Program-made: the position numbers and the translations under genes | The notes under the pieces: model-generated | Told to the model about the DNA's origin: nothing | Seen by the model: only the letters and a program-made list of their open reading frames with translations | Database searches by the model: none | DNA from: Limonium bicolor | Taxonomy: Eukaryota > Streptophyta > Magnoliopsida > Caryophyllales > Plumbaginaceae | Reading direction: 5' to 3' | Length of the DNA: 64,000 bases | Assembly: GCA_023374045.1 (NCBI GenBank) | Contig: CM041782.1 | Location: 183,042,925-183,106,924 of the forward strand | Part shown: positions 1 through 11,130 of the stretch, piece by piece | How the letters are laid out: each line of letters begins with the position of its first letter | How positions within the stretch are numbered: position 1 is the first letter of the stretch

Positions 1-3000
1 TTATCTTAATCTTAATATTACAAACCATCCTTTAAAAAGGAATGGTTGCAACTTATCTTAACCTTACCTTAATCTTAATCTTAATAATACAAACCATCCT
101 TTAAAAAGGAATGGTTGCAACTTATCTTAACCTTATCTTAATCTTAATCTTAACTTATTCTCAGTATACAAACCGTTCCTGGGGGGAATGGTATCCTAAG
201 TCCAAACCTGGGATTTAGGTGATCCCACCGCACCATCTTAATGCCACCTACCCTGGACGGGAGTCCAGCGTAGCTGGGCCGGCAACCGGCCCTAGGCTAC
301 AAGTCCGAAGACAAGTCCTTAATCGGAAGTCGAATCTGCTATAGATACCGACCCCCTTTCCTTAGCATGCATGACCGGAGATCGGTCCCGGGTTTCCTCA
401 CACAAGTTCCAGTTAGTAGTAATCTCAAGACCCTGTTTGTTGGTTAACCTCTTTCGGTTCATTTCGTCCCTTATTAGGGGGCGTTCCTTGGTCTCACTCA
501 ATTCCTTACTAAACATTGGTTAGTAAGTTCTCACGGTATGTTGTGTTAGTTTTCAAACATCACACAACAATACAAGAAATACAATATATTCCGGTTGCAT
601 GCTTTATCTTGGTTAGTGAGCACACAAAAACAAATAGCACACAAGCCGAGGGACACCTCGTTAGCAAGCAGGTCACAAGAGAACTGTACCGTTCACCGTT
701 GGTCGTTCGGCTGCTTACTCTCTTCCGGAGTCCAAACTCCCAAGTCCTAAAACATTCATTCAGTTTTAGGTTGTTAATCACTTAACTTAATTCAACTTAC
801 TTAACTTACTTAACCCTTAATGATCCCCACCTAACACCTCTTAAGTCTTACAACTTAATCTTACAACTTAACCTTAAACTTTTAAGTTTACACTTAACTT
901 AACTTAATCCCTTAAGTTCTTAGGGTCCTAATCATTACTACCCTACCAAAGGTATACCTAATTACCTACTACCATCCTTAGAATTCAAAATTTCTTTTTT
1001 TTTATATATATTTTTTTTTGGCTCGACCGAACTTCCGACCGACCTTACCTAAGGTCGGTCCATTCCAGAACATATTACCGCTTGAAAATTCTACCCCGAC
1101 CGACCTTGCAAGTCCGGTCCCAAGGTCGGTCCATTCCCGAGAGTTTCCCCCGTGGGAAATTTAAGCTCGACCGAACTTGCCAAGTTCGGTCCCATGTTCG
1201 GTCGATTCCAGAGACTTAATTCCTTCACAACTACAAGCCCGACCGAACTTGCAAGTCCGGTCCCCAAGTTCGGTCGGTTCCAGAAACTTCCTCCGGCAGT
1301 GTAAACTGAGCTCGACCGACCTTGCAGGTCCGGTCCCAAGGTCGGTCGGCTCTAGAACCTTATTTCTAAATTCCCATTTGACCCCAAACTTCCCCACAAG
1401 TTCTCCCATGTGTCCTAATACCATTTAGGCACTTAATCTCATCTTAGAACTTCCTCCAAACTCTTCAAAACAACTTCAAAAGATCTTCTTAAACATTTAC
1501 TAAATTCTTGCTAAAACTCCTAACACTTGTTAGTTAATTCCTTATCTTTCCAACATGTACATTTTATCTAAAACTTCAACTAACCAAAATGTTTCTTTCC
1601 TACCCATATAGCTCCTCCTTAACATCACTACATTGCATCTTTACTTTGCTCAATTTCTCACCATTCTCATGACCTTACGCTCTTATACATTCCTAGTCAA
1701 TACACCACATTCTCCTTCAATCTTCACTCCCATCACCTAAGTCCACTCATTACCATCTAAACTAAAACCTTATTGTTCCACTACTAGCATCATCACTACT
1801 TAGACAAGCTTCCCAAGACTTTCATTGATATATTCCAAGTTCATACCTAAATCACCTTAAGCATTATACACCTTCTCCTTCAACCTTATGCACAAGTCTT
1901 ACATTCCTCATATCTTGTCTTTGGTGTGTTCAATACACCCACCAGTCCTCTAATTCTTCCTAGACAACTCTAGGGCATTCTAAACCTCAAGAACTCCTTC
2001 ATTAACTCATTTCCACCCAAATTCTTCATAATGACTCCTAGTAAATCCTAGGTCATATTAATTCACCACCATCACCTAAACACTTATTTTCTACTCAAAT
2101 TTCGCCATAGCTCCTCTAATATATTCTCATGCCCAAATGCATTGTTTTTCTCACACAATAATCTCACACACACCAAGTCCTTTCTCATCTTATTTTCTCA
2201 CCCAAATCAACTTATTCACATCATACTCAATATATTGCAATAACCTTAAATTGCATAGCACTAAGGCTCTTAAATGACATGGCTCTTAGGCCCTTAAATG
2301 ACTTAAACTTAAACACTGAATTTCCCACATATAAAAGCTTTCAACCTGCAAATACACCCATCAATCTCATAGTAGTTATAATGTTCTTAAAACTCATCTT
2401 AAACTTATATTACTAACTCATTTCCATTGGCTCCTTAGTCACAAGTTCACAAGCTTATTTAAGTTCTTTTTCTTAGGTTATATAACCCAATACACAATGT
2501 AGGCTCTAAGCCACATTGGTATCCACCTAAACTCATCCCTTAAAACTTAAATCACCATTAGGTAAGCATTTTACCTTGTTTTCTCAAGCTTATCTTAACT
2601 TCCTCCTTAGACCTTCTTCTTGCATGAATCTCGGCCACCACTTAAATTCCCCTTGCCAATGTTCTAATCAATATTCAATGACTCATATGAGTACTAAACA
2701 ATACACTAACCTCAAGGAATAAAACCTAGGTTAGAAATGTGTTCTAAGGCATAAAAGTGGATGATTACCTTTGAAGTCTCAAAGTAGACTTGGGCATTGA
2801 ATGAAATAGGACCTCCACTAGTCCTTGGTGAATAAATAAAGCTAGAACAAGGCATAAAAACATAGCCCCATGAGAAGGAATTTTCGGCCATATAAGGAAG
2901 ATGATGGAAACTTGGTTTTTCTTACATTTTCTTTACCTTAAGAGAATGGAGAAGCCAATGAGCTCTTCAAACTTGATTTTCCTCCATCAATGGAGTTTTC

Positions 3001-3875
3001 TCATGGCACCAAACTTGAGCTTTGCAAGATTTGAAAAGATAGGAAGATAGGTCTTGGCCTAACTAAGAGAAATATGTGTTTAGTTTTTTATTTGGAGTAA
3101 AGATGAACACTTGGTGAGCAATTGAAGGTGGTGCACCCATGGATGGAGCTCTCTCGGTTTGGAGCAAAAGAAGAGAAGAAGAAATCGTGGAAGGAAGGAG
3201 AAATGAAGAGAGAGAAGAAGAAAGGTAGCTTTAATGAAGATATTTTGCTTTTTGAAGCAAATAGTAACTTCTTACTTTATCCTCTTCTTTATAACATTAT
3301 TTGACTACTCATGGTGACTCATCCTCCCTTAGAAAACCACCCCCCTATTAATTAAGGCAAGTCATGGTCTTGTTTGACCAACTAATTAGACTTAAGTGAT
3401 TAAAACTTAAACTAGTCACTATTTGGCACTATTCACTAATTAGTGCACATATTTCTGAAATTTTTTATTTCCCATTGATTTAGGCTTCCTAATGTGATAC
3501 TAATTAGTACACATGTTAATTAAAGAGTAATGATGGACATCTAGCCACTCAAAACTCAATTCCAAGACAATTTCTCAAAAATGTGCTTTAAGACTTCTTA
3601 AAGCACATTTTGTGTTTTAACTTGTTTTCAAGCTTGGTTTTCTTTGCTAATTGTTTTAAAATGACCATTAGAATATTACTAAGGTCTTATCATGATATTT
3701 GGGTACTCACCCAAGTCTCTCCAAGCTTAGAGCACATTTTTGCCCTAGTTGCCCTTAAGGCACTTTTTGTGTTTTCCTTGGTTTAAATTGTCTACCGATC
3801 TTTCTAAGGCATATTTTAGCCTTACTACATCATGATTTGATGTTTACTTAGCATACTTATGTTTGGGGTATTTCA
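1..3875 (-). repeat. 3' LTR of LARD-1 (partial)
   Basis: This stretch is nearly identical to 9775-13649, with scattered substitutions and small indels. One example is a gap of about 10 bases in the right copy near 13285. About 630 bp of the LTR start lie left of the window. The inner boundary is TTTCA followed by ATCTACCCCCC, the reverse complement of the polypurine tract. Near-identity of the two LTRs implies a fairly recent insertion. Short frames here are not credible genes because they fall in homologous positions of a non-coding LTR. Confidence 0.88.
1020..1350 (-). repeat. Five-unit hairpin array in LARD-1 3' LTR
   Basis: Five copies of a roughly 72-bp unit each hold an imperfect palindrome built from ACCGA(C/A)CTTG and CAAG(G/T)TCGGT around a GACCGGACTTGC core. 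The same array recurs in the other LARD-1 LTR and in LARD-B; LARD-2 has three units. The spacers between hairpins vary more than the hairpins. Confidence 0.85.
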
Positions 3876-3893
3876 ATCTACCCCCCTTAAAAG
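3876..3893 (-). promoter_or_regulatory. 3' polypurine tract of LARD-1
   Basis: On the minus strand this reads CTTTTAAGGGGGGTAGAT, directly abutting the LTR start TGAAATACC. It is preceded by a GGGGACAAAGTT tail resembling the end of plant chromovirus pol ORFs. It is the expected plus-strand primer. Confidence 0.8.
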
Positions 3894-5036
3894 AACTTTG
3901 TCCCCAAAGTTCCCATGCATCTTATCTTATTAGAATACATGTCTTACCTCATTCCTTAGATCATATAGATCATACTTATGTATACTTAATCTCATTGGAT
4001 CATTGGATCCGCCATATTCTTATACTTAAATATCACACAACATGCTTAAGCATGTGTAGCACTCAAAATTCTTTTTGTTTCTTTTGATGATTAAAACATT
4101 CACATAATTCCAACGTATTCTCACATGTCACCGGTCCGTAGACAATGGCTCATTCGTCCTCGTCACCATGGGCCAGAATACAAAACACGCTGCTCTCCCC
4201 ATGTCACCGGTCCGAAGACAAAGGCTCGTGCGTCCTCGACTTCAGGGGCGAGACTCAGTAAAAAGGTAATCCTTTTTACGAGGTCCTGTGAGGAATAATT
4301 CCTCTAATTAAAAATACAACCAACTCCAATTCCATTTTATCCTAAGGCCTCTATCCATAGTGTGATTTAATTGTGACCACTGGTAGGGAGTTTCAGGAAT
4401 CATCCAACCCTGATGTGATCAGCACCAGTGTCGAACTATCCTTCCACTCCAATTTGTGTTCGGTTTCCCTTGATCCCTAGAAAATCAAGTTCCACCTCCC
4501 ACGTCATTTTCAAACATCAGATAATCCACTCATGTCCAATTTTCTATCTTTTTAGTTCTTCTAATCATAATCAATACATCTCCAAAGTGTGGACTCATTC
4601 CATCAAACATTCCCAACTCATCTCTTAGTAATTACCTCAAGGCTTAAATTCCTACTAAGTTCTATAACTGTCCCATACCAATTCTCACCATCTTATATCT
4701 CATAGCATTACAATTTCCTTCCTCATACTCATATCAAATAATATCTCATAGTGTTATCTTATTCTTATCTCACATATAGTCTCATATCGACTCATACCTC
4801 ATATATATTCCTTATTTCTTAAATCCCCTTATTCTTCTTCCTTAATTCTCTTAACTTGTACTCACACCGGAGTTAACAAGATAAGTACTTAATATGTATG
4901 GTATTCACATCTTCTGTGTGCAATAACCATGATTTATCTTAAAATGTTTATATAAAACATATTCTCAAATTATTTTGTGCTATGCACACCGTAGTTTATG
5001 TACTCAGTACACAAACATACGCTAAGCGGTTTTCGC

Positions 5037-5072
5037 TCTACCCCCCTTAAAATGGATTACGCCCACGTAATC
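5037..5072 (-). promoter_or_regulatory. Hairpin plus internal second polypurine tract (LARD-1)
   Basis: On the minus strand a perfect 7-bp stem (GATTACG, loop TGGG, CGTAATC) is followed at once by a purine run TTTTAAGGGGGGTAGA. This core matches the true 3' polypurine tract but lies about 1.16 kb upstream of the 3' LTR and is not followed by an LTR. The same block occurs in LARD-B and LARD-2. Confidence 0.7.
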
Positions 5073-8000
5073 GACGTTACATCATCTTTGAACATAAGTT
5101 CAAGATGTCTAATTCTCACCAAGCATTCTAGCTTCCACGTCATCTATCTTACTTATAATTAGATCAGAAATGACTTAGTCTCTGTATCGAGGATTCTTAA
5201 CGGTACTTATACCGTTTCCTTAACTTAGTTTGGTCTAATCTCAAAGGTAGTGATCTGCTAGCTTCCGCTGCACGACTCTGATAGTTTTAGGTTTATTTGC
5301 CTCTCTTATCCTTTTTACAGTATCGGATATCTTTCTCTTGCGTGCTTATGGTTTAGCACTAAAGGTCCCTCAATGGTCACGTGTTATCTTTATATATACA
5401 CGGCCTTGATGGGTTGTAGCTCGTCTATCCAGTCTCCCTGGAGATCTAATGTTCATACTCTTAGTGTTTTCTCGAATGTCTAAATCGTTCTCTCCAACTG
5501 ACCTTTGGTCTGAGGATGATTCTTAGTCTGAAACTACTGTTTAGTGCATATCACGCTTTACAGTCTTAATCTCTTACATCTTAAGACATATCCAATGTCT
5601 GTACTTAACAATCCGAGCTTTTCGCACTTCATAGTCCTTAATTATCTATTCTCTGGTTCCTCTGTGTTGCTGATTCAACTGAATTCTTCTCTTCGACTGT
5701 TTGCGGTAATGGCTGCTCTTGTCTGATCTTGTGTCGTTGTCCGTGGTACGGAGTCGACTACCTCCCGTGTTCCTTACACCACTCGTCTACATGCATGGGG
5801 TACCTTACTGGTACATTACTACTTACCCAACTAACACATAAATGAGCATGTTAGGCCTGCAAGCCCCTGTGGGGTGCAGTCGTCCCACGTCTCGTTTTAG
5901 TAAACTCATAGTGTCCGTCACACGTTTAGCTATTGCTAATTATGAAGTATTCTATTGTCGATCTCCTCTTTCATTGTTCCATAATAACATTTATTGTTCT
6001 TCTTGAAGTTAATCAAGGGAAATCCATTTACTGCGTTCTTGGGTATGGTATGCTCCAGCTCCTTTCTGTATTCCGTATTGATTCTATTTCTTAGTAGCTT
6101 AGGTCTCTTTCCATAGAGCCTCTTATCTTCTTTCTCATATTCATTCTATTAGGAAAGCACTTCCAGTTCCTTAAGGAATGGGTAGTGTGCTTCCTACGAA
6201 ATCTTACCTAACCAGGTCCAGACTACTGGCATCAACGCTCAGTTCGTCTACCATCTTATTTTCTTATTTATGCTAGTCTTAACTCATAAATCTAATTGCC
6301 TCAGTGTCAATATTTGACGGCTCATACATAATGGTCGCCTTACCGCGCACCATGACTTAATCCACTTATCTAACTATTGCACTCACGACCACTACTACCG
6401 TGGTAGTTGGCCTTTACCATGTTGCCCATTAATGGTGCAACCTCTTACTCCTTATTCTAATGTCTTACCTTTACTCATCCTTCTTGGTGTAAACACACTG
6501 GGAGTTCTCTCATTCCGGTGTACGGCGGTTGTCATACCGTGCTGTAAAATAGTTGACTCTTGATATGATGATGTTCTGCTCTAATCTCAGATTCGTAAGT
6601 AGGCTACTTTCTTTCGCTTTCTTTCATCCTTAGTGATGTTATCCCCCATGTAGTTTAACTGGTTACTGAAGAAGTCATCACTGAATCACAAGCTCTTCTG
6701 AGCATTGATTAATTGACGTGCCATAATGTGCAGTCACAATGTTAATCTCTGACCATTACTAATTCTTACATCCTGAGTGTTGGATATGGGGTCTATCTGT
6801 GCAACCTTCCTTATTACTCAAGTGTATCTGGTATGTTCTAAGGTAATCTCAAGGTTCATAGTTTCCATTTTCTAAACAAAGTGTATTTTATCTCTAATAT
6901 GTGAAAGCCCTTTTGAGGGGTTCATTCCCACTCATGGCCTCACAACTAGGAGAGGTATCCCCACCCTAAAAGGCATGGTTCGTTCTCCGCTCCTGTCCTT
7001 AACATTATCTCAATATTCTCATTGGTACCCTTTCTTGGTAATGTTCTTCCCAATCTAAGTTATAGGTTCGGTAACCGTCCATATCTACAATTGTAGTCTC
7101 TTCGTGGCTTAAACAAGCTCTCTTATAACTTATTGCGCCTCGGGCTCTTATGTGGTTAACATCCTTGGCTCGTAGGCTCTTAATGCTTAATGTCTCAGTT
7201 CATTACTTGTACTCTTACTCATCTGCAGGTCATCCCTATAAGATTCTGGTTCTTTGAGCACTATCCACCGTTAGGTTACATACTAGATGTAGCATCGGGT
7301 TTCATGATAAGTTGCTGCATCCTGCTTCCTGCTAGGGAAGTTGTTCAGGTGATCTGAGGTTACTTAATGTCTTTGACAATGCTGCCATTTTACTAGACTT
7401 ATGTCTTTTAATAGTCAAGGTTAGGTTCGTATTAGGCGTTTGCCTTACGGTGTCCAAGTCGGATATCATCCTGTCGTCTTATACTTCCATCTCAACGCTT
7501 CGTTCAACTTCTGTTGATTACGCCACCCTTTGATGATCAATCATACTTGGGTGTTAATGAGTTAGACGAACAGTACTAGCTGTCATTCATCAGTTTGTTC
7601 GGCTCGACTATGCCCGCTCTGTGGGGGTAGTCCTCTGAGCTTTCCTCCGTGGAATTCGTATGTCCTTAACTCTTGGTAGGTTATATCTTAAGTTTATTTC
7701 CTTTATCTTTGCTTTCTGGGCTTCCCAACATCTTCATTGTAGAATGTTTGTTATTGGTATTCTTAGTGTTCAAACTGGGAGTTTTATCCCATCCCTGTTG
7801 GGAGTCGTTCTGTCGACTGCCTTTGTTGTATCTCTTGATACATTCCGTGTATATTGTTACTTACGTAGTATTTTTGCTCGAATTATTGAGCGATCTCTTA
7901 GGTTCCTCTTTGAGATCCGGTTTTGGTATTCTTACCGCACTGTCGGTTGTTGTTGTCGTAGTACGTTGTACTGTTGCTAACGTCCATTTGGTCTAATATT

Positions 8001-8168
8001 GTGTCCAAGTTCCGCTCCCGGCTGATTGGTGTGTTACCTTATCTCATCATGGTCAGGCCGTCGGGCCTTTCCAAGGTCTTATTTTTCTGTTCTCGTGGAT
8101 TTATAATCCGGTATTAATATGCGTTTCAACTGTAGCGTTCTCCCATTTCGTGTGGCTTAACCGTGGTA

Positions 8169-8188
8169 GCACTTGCTATGGCAAGTGC
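8169..8188 (-). other. Conserved 8-bp stem hairpin in LARD-1 leader half
   Basis: GCACTTGC and GCAAGTGC form a perfect stem around a 4-base loop. The minus-strand sequence is identical in LARD-2 (54902-54921). LARD-B (14230-14249) keeps the stem and differs only in the loop. Confidence 0.65.
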
Positions 8189-9125
8189 GCCATGCAGGAT
8201 GGGTTATTGGTACAAGGTACGTCGGTAGTGATACTTCCTTCTAATTTCCATGTAATTGGTAGTCCTCGGGACTCCTTCGATAATCTCTTATTTTGGATAA
8301 CCGACCACCCGGCAGTTTCCTTGTTGTTTGACAGTACTGTCATTTATCAGGGCATTCCTCTTTCTGAGGGAATCCCTTAATATTTTCTTGTGTCTTAATC
8401 CTCGCTCCTGTCTCCACACATTTTGTTGTGGTTACTCAGTAATGATTCTCCTTTAGGTACTACCTCGTAGCCCTATTTCGGTATACAATTTATATGGGTT
8501 CCTATCATCGTCCGCATTATGTTGGCCAGGTTTTATAACCCTCCTCATTGTATGGGGTTTAGAGTTCCCGTTTCTAACTGGACTTTCCAGTAATCTCAAT
8601 CCTCATGCTTTGTATTATCTCACTGTTACGCTCTCTCGGACCGCTGTCCGGTACTCATGTCTCTTATCATTTCCTTATCCATTACACGCGTAGTGCTTTC
8701 CTTACCATTGGTATCGCGGGTTATTTCGACTGCATAGCATGTCGACCCATGTTGCCGGTAATTTCTGTTCCCTTACTGATAGTATTCCATAGGTAGCGCC
8801 TGTTTCTCTATTGCGCTCCATTGAAAACCTCCAAGTTCTCCGTAACTGTTGTGCAACAAGTTGTTTCTCGTATTGCTTACTGTTAGCTAACTGCCAGATC
8901 GGGTTCCCTCGAGTAAGAGAAGGTTTCCTTCTCTCTGGCGTTTGTTCCACATATTCAGGGTTAGGGATGTGGAGGGCGGGTCTAGGTACTATGGATATCT
9001 GGTAAACACTGGGAAGTCCTGACTAACGCACCTCTCACTCTATCTCTCAACCCTTAACCCATAACTCAATCTCAACCTCAATATTCTCCTAAGTTCGGTA
9101 TTTCTTGTCTTCAGAGCGTAACTAC

Positions 9126-9137
9126 GCTCTGATACCA
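9126..9137 (-). promoter_or_regulatory. Primer binding site of LARD-1 (tRNA-Met type)
   Basis: The minus strand reads TGGTATCAGAGC, complementary to the 3' end of plant initiator tRNA-Met, five bases (AAAAG) inside the 5' LTR. The same spacer and site occur in LARD-2. Confidence 0.9.
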
Positions 9138-9430
9138 CTTTTTGTAACACCCCAACTCAATCCAATTGTGGTCTCGCAACTTAACAGCATATATATCTAC
9201 ATGTCATAGCGGAATTCTTTACAATCCAGGACCTTTCCACGGTCTGACTACAGAATATACCGAACATTAGTACAACAAACTTAACCATTTACATATCTTT
9301 CTTACAAACCCCTCACATCCTATGCATCTTACTAACTCAAATTGCCATACGAGTGTACAAGCACAACTCGTAGGCCACACTTAACCCTTAACACTTGTAT
9401 CCTCTTCTTACTCTCGCGACGGCCGCTTCC

Positions 9431-9475
9431 TGATGTACCTGTGTAGTAAAAATAGCCCCCAAAGGGGGTCAGCAC
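9431..9475 (-). other. LTR GC hairpin followed by CAGGTAC (LARD-1)
   Basis: On the minus strand GCTGACCCCCTTTGGGGGC is followed by a T-rich stretch and CAGGTAC. Equivalent blocks sit at 22665-22703 (LARD-B) and 53696-53744 (LARD-2). The CCCC/GGGG stem is retained while the surrounding bases vary. Confidence 0.55.
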
Positions 9476-10800
9476 GAATGCTGGTACGATCCCCTCATGG
9501 CCCCCAAGCTAACGTGGCTATGACGACTAATTGTCGATAGCATGGAGGTTGATTAAATGCACAACATAATAGTAAATGCTGTAAACAACAATCCATATAT
9601 GAACAATCAAAGTTCACACACAATGAACGACTTAAATGTGTTCCCTTAATTAGAGAGTTAGTTATTTAACTCCTTAAGTAATGTCCCCTCTTAATCTTAG
9701 TCCATCCTTATCTCATCTCAATCTTAGTCTTATCTTAATCTTAGAAACAACCACCCTTTAATAAGGGGTGGATGTAGCTTATCTTAATCTTAATATTACA
9801 AACCATCCTTTAAAAAGGAATGGTTGCAACTTATCTTAACCTTACCTAAATCTTAATCTTAATAATACAAACCATCCTTTAAAAAGGAATGGTTGCAACT
9901 TATCTTAACCTTATCTTAATCTTAATCTTAACTTATTCTCAGTATACAAACCGTTCCTGGAGGGGAATGGTTGTATCCTAAGTCCAAACCTGGGATTTAG
10001 GTGATCCCACCGCACCATCTTAATGCCACCTACCCTGGACGGGAGTCCAGCGTAGCTGGGCCGGCAACCGGCCCTAGGCTACAAGTCCGAAGACAAGTCC
10101 TTAATCGGAAGTCGAATCTGCTATAGATACCGACCCCCTTTCCTTAGCATGCATGACCGGAGGTCGGTCCCGGGTTTCCTCACTCAAGTTCCAGTTAGTA
10201 GTAATCTCAAGACCCTGTTTGTTGGTTAACCTCTTTCGGTTCATTTCGTCCCTTATTAGGGGGCGTTCCTTAGTCTCACTCAATTCCTTACTAAACATTG
10301 GTTAGTAAGTTCTCACGGTATGTTGTGTTAGTTTTCAAACATCACACAACAATATAAGAAATACAATATATTCCAGTTGTATGCTTTATCTTGGTTAGTG
10401 AGCACACAAAAACAAATAGCACACAAGCCGAGGGACACCTCGTTAGCAAGCAGGTCACAAGAGAACTGTACCGTTCACCGTTGGTCGTTCGGCTGCTTAC
10501 TCTCTTCCGGAGTCCAAACTCCCAAGTCCTAAAACATTCATTCAGTTTTAGGTTGTTAATCACTTAACTTAATTCAACTTACTTAACTTACTTAACACTT
10601 AATGATCCCCACCTAACACCTCTTAAGTCTTACAACTTAATCTTACAACTTAACCTTAAACTTTTAAGTTTACACTTAATTTAACTTAATCCCTTAAGTT
10701 CTTAGGGTCCTAATCATTACTACCCTACCAAAGGTATACCTAATTACCTACTACCATCCTTAGAATTCAAAATTTCTTTTTTTTTTATTTTTTTTTTTTG

Positions 10801-11130
10801 GCTCGACCGAACTTCCGACCGACCTTACCTAAGGTCGGTCCATTCCAGAACATATTACCGCTTGAAAATTCTACCCCGACCGACCTTGCAAGTCTGGTCC
10901 CAAGGTCGGTCCATTCCCGAGAGTTTCCCCCGTGCGAAATTTAAGCTCGACCGAACTTGCCAAGTTCGGTCCCATGTTCGGTCGATTCCAGAGACTTAAT
11001 TCCTTCACAACTACAAGCCCGACCGAACTTGCAAGTCCGGTCCCCAAGTTCGGTCGGTTCCAGAAACTTCCTCCGGCAGTGTAAACTGAGCTCGACCGAC
11101 CTTGCAGGTCCGGTCCCAAGGTCGGTCGGC
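10801..11130 (-). repeat. Five-unit hairpin array in LARD-1 5' LTR
   Basis: Same array as in the other LARD-1 LTR: five palindromic GGTCGGTC-bearing units at about 72-bp spacing, next to a poly(T)/AT tract at 10778-10799. Confidence 0.85.

Larger units (their letters stand above)
3894..9125 (-). other. Internal non-coding region of LARD-1
   Basis: About 5.2 kb without a frame longer than roughly 107 codons and with no recognised gag, protease, RT or integrase motif. It aligns by eye with the internal regions of LARD-B and LARD-2 at several blocks, for example a CGACTCCGT...CACGGG block near 5750, 14775 and 55500. Conservation without coding capacity suggests RNA-level or packaging function. 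Two small structured blocks inside are listed separately. Confidence 0.7.

Noticed and set aside
1091..1428. Overlapping frames with repeated peptide motifs on both strands
   Set aside because: The repetitive peptides are direct translations of the GGTCGGTC hairpin array and recur wherever the array does; not genes.
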